Origin: Echinicola arenosa
GTDB lineage: Bacteria; Bacteroidota; Bacteroidia; Cytophagales; Cyclobacteriaceae
Assembly: GCF_014841125.1 (NCBI RefSeq)
Contig: NZ_JACYTQ010000001.1
Coordinates: 372,001-436,000, forward strand
Direction: 5' to 3'
DNA length: 64,000 nucleotides
Every line of letters begins with the position of its first letter. The stretch's first letter is position 1. A model generated the notes under the pieces. That model did no database searches and had not been told where the DNA came from. It was given only the letters and a program-made list of their open reading frames with translations. Made by a program: the position numbers and the translations under genes. Shown here one piece after another: positions 1-9,721 of this stretch.

Positions 1-796
1 TCTTGATCTCCAAAGCCTCCACCAATAAGGCCAAAAACTCACTGCCAGTCAACTGAAAACTTATGCTATGAATGGCTGTTTTCATAGCTTGCTTTCCTTT
101 TCTAGCTCCTGAAAAATGCCCTTTAAACCGACTTCTGATATTTAGTGCCTTCCCCACATAAATCACCTTTCCATTGGAATCATGAAAATAATAGACCCCT
201 ATATCCTCTGGAAGCTCCAAAAATTGCTCTTTGGTAATATTGGGAGGCAAAAAAGCTTCTCCAGAGTTTCTTTTTAGCAAAGCCTGAACAACCCCATCAT
301 CATCAGCAGCCACCAACATCCCAAACAACTCAGCAGTGGCCTCTGCATCACCAAAAGCCCTATGCCGAGCTTTGATGGAAATGGCTTTATGTTCACAAAT
401 ACTACCTAAGCTGTAAGATCTCAAACCTGGAAAAATCTTTCTACTTAACCTGACAGTGCACAATTTTGGAACATCAAATCCCATCCCCACTCTCTCAAAT
501 TCAGATTTGATAAACTGATAATCAAAGTTGACATTGTGTGCCACAAAAACCTTGTCCTTCAAAAACTCATACAACACTTCGGCAATATCTTCAAAGAAAG
601 GGGCATCCTCCACCATCTTTTGGTCAATTCCTGTAAGACCAGTAATATAGCCGGGAATTTCACAATCAGGATTGACTAGGGTTTGAAATGATTCTAGCAC
701 CTTTTCTCCATCGTGCACCAATGCCGCCACTTCTGTAATCCTATGCCTTTTTCCATATCCGCCTGTCGTTTCAATATCTACAATGGCATACATCAT
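1..796 (-). CDS. DEDDh exonuclease fused to GIY-YIG nuclease domain (3' end outside window)
   Basis: Partial gene: the start is inside the window (ATG at 796 or 793) and the C-terminus runs off position 1, leaving about 265 codons. The N-terminal part shows the three exonuclease motifs of the DnaQ/PolIII-epsilon family: DIETTGG near residue 7, HNVNFDYQF in the middle, and HRAFGDAEAT, which supplies the His and Asp of motif III. A GIY-YIG module follows, readable as GVYYFHDSNGKVIYVGKA followed by a UvrC-like NIRSRFKGHF stretch. The family pairing suggests 3'-5' trimming plus single-strand incision in DNA repair; the exact role is inferred. The gene is divergent from the DinB-like gene at 953. 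Confidence 0.85.
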   Translation of the reverse strand, partial: MMYAIVDIETTGGYGKRHRITEVAALVHDGEKVLESFQTLVNPDCEIPGYITGLTGIDQKMVEDAPFFEDIAEVLYEFLKDKVFVAHNVNFDYQFIKSEFERVGMGFDVPKLCTVRLSRKIFPGLRSYSLGSICEHKAISIKARHRAFGDAEATAELFGMLVAADDDGVVQALLKRNSGEAFLPPNITKEQFLELPEDIGVYYFHDSNGKVIYVGKALNIRSRFKGHFSGARKGKQAMKTAIHSISFQLTGSEFLALLVEALEIK

Positions 797-872
797 TCTA
801 CTTCAAAGGGTTGTGGGTGTAATTATAAATTTACTTTTCAATTTTAGTAATATGTCAATCATTATAACGATT

Positions 873-905
873 TTTGACCCAAAATGTCCCAAAATTTATA
901 CTTTG
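873..905 (+). promoter_or_regulatory. Candidate promoter of the DinB-like gene
   Basis: TTTG at 873-876 and TATACTTTG at 897-905 are separated by 20 bases, close to the Bacteroidota -33/-7 pattern although the -7 box has one extra base. It would start transcription about 40 bases before the ATG at 953. Confidence 0.4.
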
Positions 906-952
906 CATTTGAGATTAAAGCTTGAAAGACCTGAGACCAAAAGTAAATTCTT

Positions 953-1513
953 ATGGATACAAAAATCAATAACTGGCAAGCTAGCATCGACGAGACTACC
1001 CAGAAATTCCTGAAGAGTTTTGCGGATATTTCTCCTGAAAAACTTTTTAGAAAGCCAAACCCAAATACCTGGAGTATCGCTGAAAATATCCAGCACCTTA
1101 TAGTGATCAATGAAAGCTACTTTCCTATTTTCAAGCAATTGAAAGAAGGTACCTATCAAAAGCCTTTCATTGGGAATATCGGTTTTCTTCACCGGGCAAT
1201 TGGAAACATGATCTTAAAATCAGTTAATCCAGAAAACCAAAAAAAGATCAAAACCATTCCCATTTGGGAACCAAAAAAATACCAGGGTCCTGAAAACGAT
1301 GAACTACTCAAAGATTTTGAGAACCATCAAAAAGCTTTATCAGCGTGGCTTCCAAAGCTTAAACCTTTTTTGGAAAAACACCAAGTTATCAATTCCCCAG
1401 CCAATAAGTTAATCGCTTACTCATTAGAGACTGCCCTTGACATTATTACTGAGCATGAAAAAAGGCATTATGAACAGTCACACAGGCTCTTGATACGATT
1501 AAACAATCAATAA
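953..1513 (+). CDS. DinB-like four-helix metal-binding protein
   Basis: A 186-residue protein with the layout of the DinB / YfiT-like superfamily. There is a conserved-type NTWSIAENIQHL segment with His48, and a C-terminal EHEKRHYEQ segment with His168 and His172. These three histidines match the usual metal triad. Members of this family are often thiol-dependent transferases (bacillithiol, mycothiol) or of unknown activity; nothing here fixes the substrate. There is no signal peptide, so it is cytoplasmic. A second, more distant DinB-like protein lies at 7791-8306. Single gene, followed by bioB on the same strand after about 130 bases. Confidence 0.75.
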   Translation: MDTKINNWQASIDETTQKFLKSFADISPEKLFRKPNPNTWSIAENIQHLIVINESYFPIFKQLKEGTYQKPFIGNIGFLHRAIGNMILKSVNPENQKKIKTIPIWEPKKYQGPENDELLKDFENHQKALSAWLPKLKPFLEKHQVINSPANKLIAYSLETALDIITEHEKRHYEQSHRLLIRLNNQ

Positions 1514-1644
1514 AAGCTCCTTTTCACCTAGATGCTGAAGTGACACAGAAAATACAAACGAAGGAAAATCCTTGAAATTCATTACATACTTGCTAAAAAT
1601 CAATAATTTTAAGGCTTGTAATGATTCATACAAATCCAATTTTG

Positions 1645-2622
1645 ATGACTGAGATTAGAAATAACTGGACAAGAGAAGAAATCAAAACCATTTTTGATTT
1701 ACCAATATTGGAACTCATCTATAAAGCCGCCACCGTTCATAGAGAATTTAATGATCCACAGGAAGTGCAGGTTTGTACCCTGCTATCTGTGAAAACCGGT
1801 GGTTGTCCCGAGGACTGTGCCTATTGCCCTCAGGCGGCAAGGTACCACACTGATGTAAAAGTCCATAAATTATTGGAAGTAGAAGAAGTGCTCCAAAAAG
1901 CAGCCGATGCAAAGTCTGCGGGAAGTACCCGTTTTTGTATGGGAGCAGCCTGGAGAGAAGTCCGAGACAATCGGGACTTTGACAAAGTACTGGACATGGT
2001 CAAAGGAGTAAACACAATGGGCATGGAGGTATGCTGTACACTTGGAATGCTCTCTGAAGAACAAGCTAAAAAGCTGAAAGATGCTGGCTTATACGCCTAT
2101 AACCATAATCTAGACACCAGTGAAGAGCACTATAACGAAATCATCACTACTAGAAACTATGATGATAGGTTGAACACTTTGGACAATGTAAGAAAAGCTG
2201 ACATTTCTGTATGTTCTGGTGGAATTATCGGACTGGGAGAAAACTTGGATGACAGAGTGGGAATGCTCCATACTTTGGCCACGCTACCAAGTCACCCAGA
2301 ATCAGTACCGGTCAATGCTTTGGTACCTGTGGAAGGCACACCATTAGAAGAACAAGAAAAAGTATCCGTATGGGAGATGGTCAGAATGATTGCCACAGCC
2401 AGAATCATCATGCCAAAAGCCATGGTGAGGCTATCAGCAGGTAGGGTAAGAATGAGCACTGAAGAGCAAGCCCTGTGTTTTATGGCCGGAGCAAATTCCA
2501 TTTTTGCTGGAGACAAGCTCTTGACAACGCCGAACCCTGAAGTGGACATGGACAAGCAACTATTCCAAACGCTTAACTTGAAACCAAGGGCAGCCTTTAA
2601 AGATCAAGAAGTTAGTATATAA
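1645..2622 (+). CDS. bioB: Biotin synthase
   Basis: Radical SAM enzyme inserting sulfur into dethiobiotin, the last step of biotin synthesis. The radical SAM cluster motif CPEDCAYC gives Cys54, Cys58 and Cys61 when counted from the ATG at 1645. Also visible are [12 protein letters not shown] and the C-terminal [24 protein letters not shown]-type region, shown here by its first residues SAGRVRMS. The frame is open from an ATG at 1621, but the start at 1645 (MTEIRNNW) aligns with the usual length of about 325 residues and cysteine spacing, so it is preferred. No other bio gene is in the window, so bioB is separated from any bio operon here. It ends at a strong hairpin shared with the convergent fadD. 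Confidence 0.96.
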   Translation: MTEIRNNWTREEIKTIFDLPILELIYKAATVHREFNDPQEVQVCTLLSVKTGGCPEDCAYCPQAARYHTDVKVHKLLEVEEVLQKAADAKSAGSTRFCMGAAWREVRDNRDFDKVLDMVKGVNTMGMEVCCTLGMLSEEQAKKLKDAGLYAYNHNLDTSEEHYNEIITTRNYDDRLNTLDNVRKADISVCSGGIIGLGENLDDRVGMLHTLATLPSHPESVPVNALVPVEGTPLEEQEKVSVWEMVRMIATARIIMPKAMVRLSAGRVRMSTEEQALCFMAGANSIFAGDKLLTTPNPEVDMDKQLFQTLNLKPRAAFKDQEVSI

Positions 2623-2624
2623 TG

Positions 2625-2659
2625 AAAAAGCTCTCCGTATTTAACGGAGAGCTTTTTTT
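2625..2659. terminator. Bidirectional terminator between bioB and fadD
   Basis: Perfect inverted repeat AAAAAGCTCTCCGT / ACGGAGAGCTTTTT with a 5-base loop; an A-run on one side and a T-run on the other let it serve both convergent genes. Confidence 0.9.
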
Positions 2660-4337
2660 ATGCCGATTGTTTCATGTGGTTTTCCTTGATAATCCTTCGA
2701 AGGATTTTTCCCACATTGGATTTGGGAAGCTCATCCACAAAGTGGACTTCCTTAGGAACCTTATAATTGGTAAGTGATTCCCTGCAATGCTTAATAACTT
2801 CCTCTTCAGTGAGTGATTTATCACCCGGCACCACATAAGCTATCACCCGCTCTGTAGAACGCTCATCCGGCATTCCAATCACTCCAACTTCCAAAACTTT
2901 ATCATTGGTAGCAATGGCATCTTCCACTTCATTGGGGTAAACATTGAAACCTGACACCAAAATCATTTCTTTTTTGCGGTCTACGATTTTCACAAAGCCA
3001 TCATCATCCAGCACCCCAATATCTCCAGTCTTCAACCATGCTCCAAGCATCACATCAGCTGTCTCCTTTGGCCTTTTCCAATATCCTTTCATCACCTGGG
3101 GCCCTTTTATACAAACCTCACCTTTCTCACCATTAGCCAATTCATTTCCTTCATCATCTACAATCTTCACTTCTGTATTGGGCAAGGGCAAGCCAATCGT
3201 ACCTAGTCTCTCTGTACCATCAATGGGATTACAACAAGCCACAGGAGAAGTTTCTGTCAGTCCATATCCTTCTGCCAGTGGCGTCCCGGTGACTTCCTTC
3301 CACTTTTCTGCTACGTACTTTTGTACGGCCATTCCTCCACCCACTGAGATTTTCAAGGAACTAAAGTCCAAATTTCTAAAAGCCTCTTGGTTAAGTAAGC
3401 CATTAAACAGGGTATTCACCCCAGTCAGAACACTAAACTTATGACTGCCAAGATCTTTACAAAAAGCCTTCATATCCCTAGGGTTGGTCACCAATACATT
3501 ATGAGCTCCAATTTTTAGCATTGCCAGACAGTTTACCGTCAATGCAAAAATATGATATAACGGCAAGGCTGTGATGACCACTTCTTCATACTCCACCAGT
3601 TTTGGTTTCATCCAAGCAGATATTTGCTGCATATTGGCCACTATATTTCCATGGGTCAATTCTGCTCCTTTGGAAACTCCAGTTGTTCCACCTGTATACT
3701 GAAGATAAGCTGTATCTTCCAAGGTCATATCTACTGGTGTATGTTTCTTGTTTTTTCCCGCTTTTAAGGCCGAGGTTAGCTTTATAGCCTTTGGAATGTG
3801 ATAAGCGGGCACCATCTTTTTAACATGCTTAACGACCAAGTTCACAATAATGCCTTTAAGCCCTCCTAAAAGATCCCCAATCTCTGTAATGATGATATGT
3901 TTAACTTTTAGATGAGGTAATATTTCCTCAAGGTTCTTGGCAAAGTTGGCAACAATCACCACCGCAGATACTCCAGCATCCTCAAACTGATGCTTCATCT
4001 CATGAGGAGTATAAAGCGGGTTGGTATTCACTACGATCAAGCCAGCTCTCAAAGCCCCAAACATGACAACAGGATACTGAAGGAGATTGGGCATTTGAAT
4101 GGCAATCCTTTCTCCCTTCTTCAGTTTTAGGTCTTCCTGAAGGTAAGCTGCAAAATCCCTGGACAGCTTATCCAATTCATTGAAGCTCATTTGTTTGCCC
4201 ATGCATTCATAAGCCACAGCATCTCCATATTTCTGGATACTTTCCTCAAAAAGCCCAATTACACTGCTATATGCTTCTACATCCACTTCTTTGGGGACGG
4301 ACTTCGGGTAATTTTTAAACCATGGGAAGTCTTTCAT
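2658..4337 (-). CDS. fadD: Long-chain fatty acid--CoA ligase
   Basis: 559-residue AMP-forming acyl-CoA synthetase that activates fatty acids with ATP and CoA for beta-oxidation. The P-loop-like AMP-binding motif YTGGTTGVSKG is at about 214-224, the GYGLTETSP motif at about 357-365, and the hinge region LKTGDIGVLDDDGFVKIVDRKKEM near residue 440 (named here by its start LKTGDIG). The C-terminus carries PKSNVGKILRR with the catalytic-type Lys. No signal peptide. It lies upstream of the acyl-CoA dehydrogenase gene on the same strand by position, about 140 bases apart, which fits a fatty acid degradation pair. Chain-length preference cannot be read from sequence. Confidence 0.93.
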   Translation of the reverse strand: MKDFPWFKNYPKSVPKEVDVEAYSSVIGLFEESIQKYGDAVAYECMGKQMSFNELDKLSRDFAAYLQEDLKLKKGERIAIQMPNLLQYPVVMFGALRAGLIVVNTNPLYTPHEMKHQFEDAGVSAVVIVANFAKNLEEILPHLKVKHIIITEIGDLLGGLKGIIVNLVVKHVKKMVPAYHIPKAIKLTSALKAGKNKKHTPVDMTLEDTAYLQYTGGTTGVSKGAELTHGNIVANMQQISAWMKPKLVEYEEVVITALPLYHIFALTVNCLAMLKIGAHNVLVTNPRDMKAFCKDLGSHKFSVLTGVNTLFNGLLNQEAFRNLDFSSLKISVGGGMAVQKYVAEKWKEVTGTPLAEGYGLTETSPVACCNPIDGTERLGTIGLPLPNTEVKIVDDEGNELANGEKGEVCIKGPQVMKGYWKRPKETADVMLGAWLKTGDIGVLDDDGFVKIVDRKKEMILVSGFNVYPNEVEDAIATNDKVLEVGVIGMPDERSTERVIAYVVPGDKSLTEEEVIKHCRESLTNYKVPKEVHFVDELPKSNVGKILRRIIKENHMKQSA

Positions 4338-4475
4338 TTTGTTATTATTTTGGGTTACAAATTACGTATAGGTGGCTCATATTCTTAGAACAATATAAGT
4401 CATTTATGGATTTTAAAAAAAGCATTAAATCATTCATAAAATATACATTAGGGCACACATACTAACTAACTTCCG

Positions 4476-5633
4476 CTACTTCAACACCTTACGGGCAATT
4501 AATTCTTTCATGATTTCATTGGTACCAGCATAAATACGTTGCACCCTTGCGTCAGCATAAGCTCTGGCCACCGGGTATTCCCACATATAGCCGTAACCTC
4601 CGTGTAGTTGAACACATTCATCTGCTACTTCACACTGTAGCTCCGTCATCAAATACTTAGCTCCAGATGCCATGGCACTGTCTACCTTTTTGTCATTATG
4701 GAGCAAAACCAGTTGATCACAATAAATCCTGGCCTGCTCAATTTTAGCAGCCATTTCAGCCAGTTTGAATCTGGTATTTTGAAATTCAGAAATGGACCGT
4801 CCAAAAGCTTCTCTCCCTTTTACATATTCCACAGTGGACTTGAGCATAAACTCTGCCAAAGCCAGCGCAGCCAGAGCAACAATCAAACGTTCTTGGGCCA
4901 GCTCAGTCATCAAGTACTTAAAGCCCTCTCCTTCCTTCCCCAATAGGTTTTCTTTGGGCACTTTGACATCTTCAAAAAACAGCTCACAGGTATCTTGCGC
5001 ATGAAGCCCAACCTTATCAAATGGAACTCCCTTGGTAAATCCTTCCATCTCCTTGTCAACGACAAAAAGACTGATACCTTTGGCTCCTTGAGTAGGATCT
5101 GTCTTGGCTGCCACTACGACCATATCACACAAATAACCATTGGTGATAAATGTTTTTGTACCGTTGAGAAGATAGTGGTCTCCCATATCCCTTGCCGTGG
5201 CTTTTATGTTTTGTAAATCACTTCCAGCCCCTGGCTCTGTCATGGCTATGGCTCCAATATATTCTCCAGAAATCATTTTTGAGGCATATTTCTCTTGGGC
5301 CAAGTCTGTTCCATAATGCTGCAAATAGGGAAAAACTATATCACTGTGAAGCGGATAGCCAATAGCAGGCCCTGAACAGCCACTAAGCCCCAGTTCCTCC
5401 GTAAAAATAGCATTGAACCTAAAATCAGAAATCCCCAAGCCTCCAAAGGATTCTGGCGCTTGAAGACAAAGGAATCCATTTTCCCCAAGTTTTTTCCAAG
5501 ACTCTCGGGAAACCTGTTTTGCTTTTTCCCATTCAGAATTATTAGGGATGATTTCTTTTTTTACAAATTCTCTAATAGACTGTCGGAACATCTCATGCTC
5601 CTCGGTAAAAATCGTTCTAGGAATCTCAAACAT
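4476..5633 (-). CDS. Acyl-CoA dehydrogenase (long-chain type)
   Basis: 385-residue FAD enzyme performing the first oxidation of beta-oxidation. Recognisable pieces are AMTEPGAGSDLQNIKATA (substrate/FAD region), TFITNGYLCD, the LHGGYGYMWEYPVARAYADAR region and the C-terminal YAGTNEIMKELIAR. This C-terminus resembles the long-chain enzyme, which lacks the Glu of the medium-chain YEGT motif; its catalytic base lies instead in the helix that here reads LAEFMLKSTVEYV. That assignment is from family knowledge. The gene is transcribed toward fadD, separated by about 140 bases. Confidence 0.93.
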   Translation of the reverse strand: MFEIPRTIFTEEHEMFRQSIREFVKKEIIPNNSEWEKAKQVSRESWKKLGENGFLCLQAPESFGGLGISDFRFNAIFTEELGLSGCSGPAIGYPLHSDIVFPYLQHYGTDLAQEKYASKMISGEYIGAIAMTEPGAGSDLQNIKATARDMGDHYLLNGTKTFITNGYLCDMVVVAAKTDPTQGAKGISLFVVDKEMEGFTKGVPFDKVGLHAQDTCELFFEDVKVPKENLLGKEGEGFKYLMTELAQERLIVALAALALAEFMLKSTVEYVKGREAFGRSISEFQNTRFKLAEMAAKIEQARIYCDQLVLLHNDKKVDSAMASGAKYLMTELQCEVADECVQLHGGYGYMWEYPVARAYADARVQRIYAGTNEIMKELIARKVLK

Positions 5634-5854
5634 CTATTTTTGGGTTATATTTCTCAGACTTATCCATCATAAAACCAACCTACCCTTTGCTTTTTCACTT
5701 TTTTCAAAAGCGCGCATAAATCCATCTAGCAGAAGGTAATTTAAGATTTTAGGACATCAATTAAAATAACTAAAGACGAACAGTTTTTTAAATAATAAGG
5801 CCATTTAAGTTACATTCCAAAATTAAATTTAGCTTATGCTTTCAAAACCTTTTC

Positions 5855-5862
5855 TATTTTTG
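5855..5862 (+). promoter_or_regulatory. Candidate -7 box; only signal seen in the 5634-5944 spacer
   Basis: TATTTTTG is a full match to TAnnTTTG, about 80 bases before the chosen ATG of the coiled-coil protein. No clear -33 TTTG is seen at the right distance. The rest of this roughly 310-base divergent spacer holds nothing recognisable. Confidence 0.35.
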
Positions 5863-5944
5863 AAATCTGATATGCATCAAAATGAAATATTGCAATTACA
5901 TTTATGGCACAAATTTCGTACGAGAAATAGAAATTGATTGTTCT

Positions 5945-7156
5945 ATGAAAACTAAAATCTACTTATTAACCATTTCTATAATATTGCTGGCTGCTTTTAA
6001 TGTCCATGCCCAGACAGACTCCATCGCTATCTCCTTGGAGAAATCTTTGAAAAACAGCCTCCTAAAAAGCATTCAGGTCAAAACCGACTCTATGGACAAC
6101 CAGCTTGGCACCAAACTCTCTGACCTGGATCAAAAAATCCAGATGTTGGATGAATCTTTAAACCAAACAAGCAGTGAAACCCAAAAAATTGAAAAACTGA
6201 TTGAAAGGGTCAAATTGATTGAAGACTTCCAGCAGGCTGAGAAGGACGCTGAATTGAATATTTACCAAGGGAACTATCAGTCTGCTATCATCAACTTAGT
6301 GGCCATGGAAAGAGAGCTCAGGCCTTTGATTCTTTTTGGCGCCACAAGAGACTTCTTCCAGACACTAAACTCAGTCGGGAACCCTACTTCTTACCCAGGG
6401 TTCAATGAATGGTACAGCGGATTCAAGAGTTTCGTGGATAAGAACAAAAAAGAAAGCCCAACACTATCTGTAGTAGCAAACCTGATCAGCCTTACCGGAG
6501 ATTTGTCAGCAGGCACGCCCATATTCGGGACTTTCAGTCAAGCGCTTTTTACAGGGATGTCCAGCTATATTGAGAGCATTGGTACAGGAAAAAGAGATAA
6601 AAAATTAAGGGACCAAAGCCAGGAAATGTTTGAATTGGTTGCCGAATTGGGCCAGTTCACCAATGATAAAAACCTGATTGAAACGGAATGGGAAGCCATT
6701 GATACCGAATTGGAAGAGCTCAAGAAACTGTACGAGGAAAACCTCGACAAGAACCTTAAAATACTGGATATTGGCAAAAAAGAGTTCGAGAGAAGGTATA
6801 GTAAAGAGAATGACGCCAACCTCAGATATGAATATTTGAATGAGTTGACCAACATTATTGCCAGAAGAGTCAAACACGAAAAAGAAACCAATCCAAAGAA
6901 CTGGAAGAACACTTTCTACAATGAAATGTCGGAAATCCAATCCTTAAAAATCCGTTTTGGCAGCATCACTTTCCGTATCAGTGAAAATATCAACAAGTAC
7001 AATTCACTCATTGACAAATACAAAGAAGCAAAGCATATTGGACCGAAAATCAATGATTTAGAGTCTAAACTCAACAACTTGAAAAACGCTTTTGACAAAG
7101 CTTTCAACCCATTGGAATACATCAATGCAGCCAACAAAATGTATAAAGTTGACTAA
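5945..7156 (+). CDS. Exported coiled-coil protein of unknown function
   Basis: Not recognised as a named family. From the ATG at 5945 the protein has 403 residues and starts with a clear signal peptide (MKTKIYLLTISIILLAAF, then cleavage near NVHAQ-TD), so it is exported to the periplasm or surface. The frame is open from an ATG at 5882, but that would bury the signal sequence. The mature part is rich in Lys, Glu, Asn and Leu with heptad-like stretches at about 50-100 and 240-330, suggesting long coiled coils. A middle segment (about 130-210) is more hydrophobic and globular. No catalytic motif was seen. Stand-alone gene with its own terminator. Confidence 0.75.
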   Translation: MKTKIYLLTISIILLAAFNVHAQTDSIAISLEKSLKNSLLKSIQVKTDSMDNQLGTKLSDLDQKIQMLDESLNQTSSETQKIEKLIERVKLIEDFQQAEKDAELNIYQGNYQSAIINLVAMERELRPLILFGATRDFFQTLNSVGNPTSYPGFNEWYSGFKSFVDKNKKESPTLSVVANLISLTGDLSAGTPIFGTFSQALFTGMSSYIESIGTGKRDKKLRDQSQEMFELVAELGQFTNDKNLIETEWEAIDTELEELKKLYEENLDKNLKILDIGKKEFERRYSKENDANLRYEYLNELTNIIARRVKHEKETNPKNWKNTFYNEMSEIQSLKIRFGSITFRISENINKYNSLIDKYKEAKHIGPKINDLESKLNNLKNAFDKAFNPLEYINAANKMYKVD

Positions 7157-7178
7157 TGTATTATTAAATATTAATGTA

Positions 7179-7216
7179 AAAAGGGAAGACTGATTGATCA
7201 ATCTTCCCTTTTGTTT
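7179..7216. terminator. Bidirectional terminator
   Basis: AAAAGGGAAGA / TCTTCCCTTTT with a 12-base loop and T-rich flank, between the convergent coiled-coil protein and thioesterase genes. Confidence 0.85.
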
Positions 7217-7232
7217 TACAGCTTATTATCTA

Positions 7233-7748
7233 TTATCCTTCTTTTAACTTCGCCTTTAACTGCTTGACCCGTTCTGCAATAGAATGTTTACTGATGTCAA
7301 AGTCATCGGTGGTAGCTTTCAAAAAATCATTGATTTCACCTGCATGGTCTTTCACCTTTCCATCCTTTAGGCCCACATACTTAAGGGTACTCCAAAGGAC
7401 ATTCTTAAGCTCTTTGTGGGAGTCATCCGTCATATAATACTCGATCAACACCGTATTCTCATTATGCCAAAGAATACGACTTTTAATCCTCACCCATTCG
7501 CCCACCATCGCTGGTCTGACATAAGAGATATTATGGTTATAAACCACCCATGCCGCCTGGTATTTCTTGATCAAATCATACATCTCTACCCCATAAAGTT
7601 TAGGGACTTGATCCTCACGGGCATTGAAATAATAATCAAAATACTTGGCATTGTTTAGGTGCTGAAGAGGATCACAATCTTGGAACCTGATCACCGCCCT
7701 ACTTTCAGTCTCTTTGGGATAGTGTTTATCGGGATTATATTCGAACAT
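7233..7748 (-). CDS. Acyl-CoA thioesterase (hotdog fold, 4HBT type)
   Basis: 171-residue protein with the hotdog-fold thioesterase signature RFQDCDPLQHLNNAKYFDYY near residues 22-41. The Asp in QDCDPLQHLNN is the usual catalytic residue of the YbgC/FadM-like group, which hydrolyses short- to long-chain acyl-CoA. The length is slightly above the family's 130-150 residues because of a Lys-rich C-terminal helix. Cytoplasmic. Its position near fadD and the acyl-CoA dehydrogenase suggests a role in acyl-CoA turnover, but it is not in the same operon. Confidence 0.85.
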   Translation of the reverse strand: MFEYNPDKHYPKETESRAVIRFQDCDPLQHLNNAKYFDYYFNAREDQVPKLYGVEMYDLIKKYQAAWVVYNHNISYVRPAMVGEWVRIKSRILWHNENTVLIEYYMTDDSHKELKNVLWSTLKYVGLKDGKVKDHAGEINDFLKATTDDFDISKHSIAERVKQLKAKLKEG

Positions 7749-7790
7749 GTTTCCTAAGCTAATTTTTAGTAATTATATCGATGCATTCAA

Positions 7791-8306
7791 TCAGTACCTT
7801 TCATGCAATATCTGCATATGATGCCTAAAGTGCCCTGGAATTATATTCAACAAAGCCCTCACACTAATTTCATAGCCATTTGCCGTACCAGTATAAGTCA
7901 ATGCTTCTTCTGGCAAATGGTTCATAAATGACCTGATCACATACCTGGAAAGTTCAAACTCCTCCAAAAGGTTGGCTAAAGGCACATCATTGAAACGGGC
8001 AGCCTTTACATAATCTTCTTGATCCATTCCCGGCAATTCCTGATCATCCTTTCTGGCAAAACACAAAGCACGAAAAAGCATGATCTTTTCAGTATCATTG
8101 ATATGACCTATCACTTCTTTTAGGCTCCATTTTCCGTCTTCATAGGTTTCTCTTGCCTGCTCTTCCGTCATTCCCTCAAAGTAACTTCTGAGTTCTTCTA
8201 CTTGGGAGATCAGCAATTCTTTGATATTCTCTCCCTTAACTTTAGAAACATAGGTCTCGTAAAAAGCCCCATACTCTCCCTTTTCTGGAATCAGTTTGTC
8301 GTTCAT
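7791..8306 (-). CDS. DinB-like metal-binding protein
   Basis: 171 residues with the DinB superfamily pattern: WSLKEVIGHINDTEKI with His68, and a C-terminal GHFRHHMQILHERY with His159 and His163 as the other expected metal ligands. Related proteins bind Ni or Zn and some transfer low-molecular-weight thiols; the substrate is unknown. It precedes the thioesterase on the same strand with 42 bases between them, so co-transcription is possible. It shares fold but little sequence with the protein at 953-1513. Confidence 0.8.
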   Translation of the reverse strand: MNDKLIPEKGEYGAFYETYVSKVKGENIKELLISQVEELRSYFEGMTEEQARETYEDGKWSLKEVIGHINDTEKIMLFRALCFARKDDQELPGMDQEDYVKAARFNDVPLANLLEEFELSRYVIRSFMNHLPEEALTYTGTANGYEISVRALLNIIPGHFRHHMQILHERY

Positions 8307-8374
8307 GTAATACTTTTTTTATTTCTCTTAAGATGATATAAATTTAAAACTATCAAAACCATAAGTTTGACTCC

Positions 8375-9721
8375 ATGAAGAAAATTTTACTACTCATCGT
8401 ATTCTTAACTCCTATATTGGCTTTTTCACAAACCCAAACTATTCATCGAAACAGCGATATTGCTGCAATGGTTCAAGAAATCTCTCCAGATCGTCTTGAG
8501 GAATATATCAATGGATTGGTAAGCTTTGGAACCAGACACTCCCTTAGCAAGGACCAAGAAGACTGTGGAATTGAAGCTGCTCGACAATATGTTCTTTCTC
8601 AATTCAAATCTTTTGAAGCTGAATCCGGCGGTCGTTTAAGTGCTAAAATCGACTATTACACGGTAGAGAAAGATGGAAGAAGAATCCCGGAAGATGTCCG
8701 AATGGGCAATGTCATGGCTATACTGAAAGGAACCAACCCAAACGATGACAGAATATTTGTTGTAAGTGGGCATCTCGACAGCAGGGTCAGTGATGTCATG
8801 AACGCCGAAAGCGATGCTCCAGGAGCCAATGATGATGGGTCTGGAGTTGCTGCATTGATAGAAATGGCCAGGATCATGAGTAAAAGACCCTATTCAGCCA
8901 CTATTATTTTTGTTGCAGTTTCCGGTGAGGAACAAGGACTTAAAGGCGCCACCTATATGGCCCAAAAGGCAAAGGCTGAAGGCTGGAACTTGGCCGCCAT
9001 GATCAACAATGACATGATAGGAAACAGTTCCTCCAGCGGCACCTCAATCAAAGACAATACGCGCGTTAGGGTATTTAGTGAAGGAGTACCACTTTTGGAA
9101 ACAGAAGAAATGGAACAACTACGAAGGTATACCAATGGTGAAAACGACAGTAAATCCCGCCAATTGGCGCGGTACATCAAAGAAATTGGAGAAAGGTATG
9201 TTGACCAACTTGAAGTAAAACTGGTATACAGAAATGACAGATTTCTAAGGGGAGGAGATCATACCCCTTTCTCTAGAGAAGGTTTTACAGCCGTCAGAAT
9301 GTGTGAATTCAATGAAAATTATAACCAACAGCATCAAGACTTAAGAACAGAGAATGGCATTCAATACGGTGACCTTCCCGAACACATAGATTATGAATAC
9401 CTCCGAAAAAATACAGGAGTCAATCTAGCTGTACTAGCCAGCCTTGCTTCAGCCCCTTCTGTTCCCCAAGAGGTAGGAATCGATGTAAGCCAACTCTCTA
9501 ACTCTTCCACCCTCAAATGGAAGGCTCCTGCTACTGGAGACGTAATGGGCTATTATATTTTGATGCGGGAAACCACATCTCCTGTCTGGGAAAAGAAGTT
9601 TTTCACTCAAAATACTAATCTAACATTACCTTATTCCAAAGACAATTACTTCTTTGCAGTCCAATCCGTAGGAGGTGATTTTGTAGAAAGCATGGCGGTA
9701 TTCCCACACCCTATAAGATAA
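8375..9721 (+). CDS. Exported M28 family zinc aminopeptidase
   Basis: 448-residue peptidase with a signal peptide (MKKILLLIVFLTPILAFSQ). Co-catalytic zinc motifs of family M28 are present: SGHLDSR with His133 and Asp135, GANDDGSG with Asp153/Asp154, SGEEQGL with the paired Glu residues, NNDMIGN, and GGDHTPF with the last His ligand. The last 90 or so residues resemble a fibronectin type III-like beta domain (SNSSTLKWKAPATGDVMGYY). It would remove N-terminal residues from peptides outside the inner membrane. A TAAGTTTG box at 8362-8369 lies just before the ATG, suggesting a very short 5' leader. Confidence 0.9.
   Translation: MKKILLLIVFLTPILAFSQTQTIHRNSDIAAMVQEISPDRLEEYINGLVSFGTRHSLSKDQEDCGIEAARQYVLSQFKSFEAESGGRLSAKIDYYTVEKDGRRIPEDVRMGNVMAILKGTNPNDDRIFVVSGHLDSRVSDVMNAESDAPGANDDGSGVAALIEMARIMSKRPYSATIIFVAVSGEEQGLKGATYMAQKAKAEGWNLAAMINNDMIGNSSSSGTSIKDNTRVRVFSEGVPLLETEEMEQLRRYTNGENDSKSRQLARYIKEIGERYVDQLEVKLVYRNDRFLRGGDHTPFSREGFTAVRMCEFNENYNQQHQDLRTENGIQYGDLPEHIDYEYLRKNTGVNLAVLASLASAPSVPQEVGIDVSQLSNSSTLKWKAPATGDVMGYYILMRETTSPVWEKKFFTQNTNLTLPYSKDNYFFAVQSVGGDFVESMAVFPHPIR

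Noticed and set aside
2944-3444. 166-codon ORF opposite fadD
   Set aside because: Antisense shadow of a well-conserved gene with no recognisable domain.
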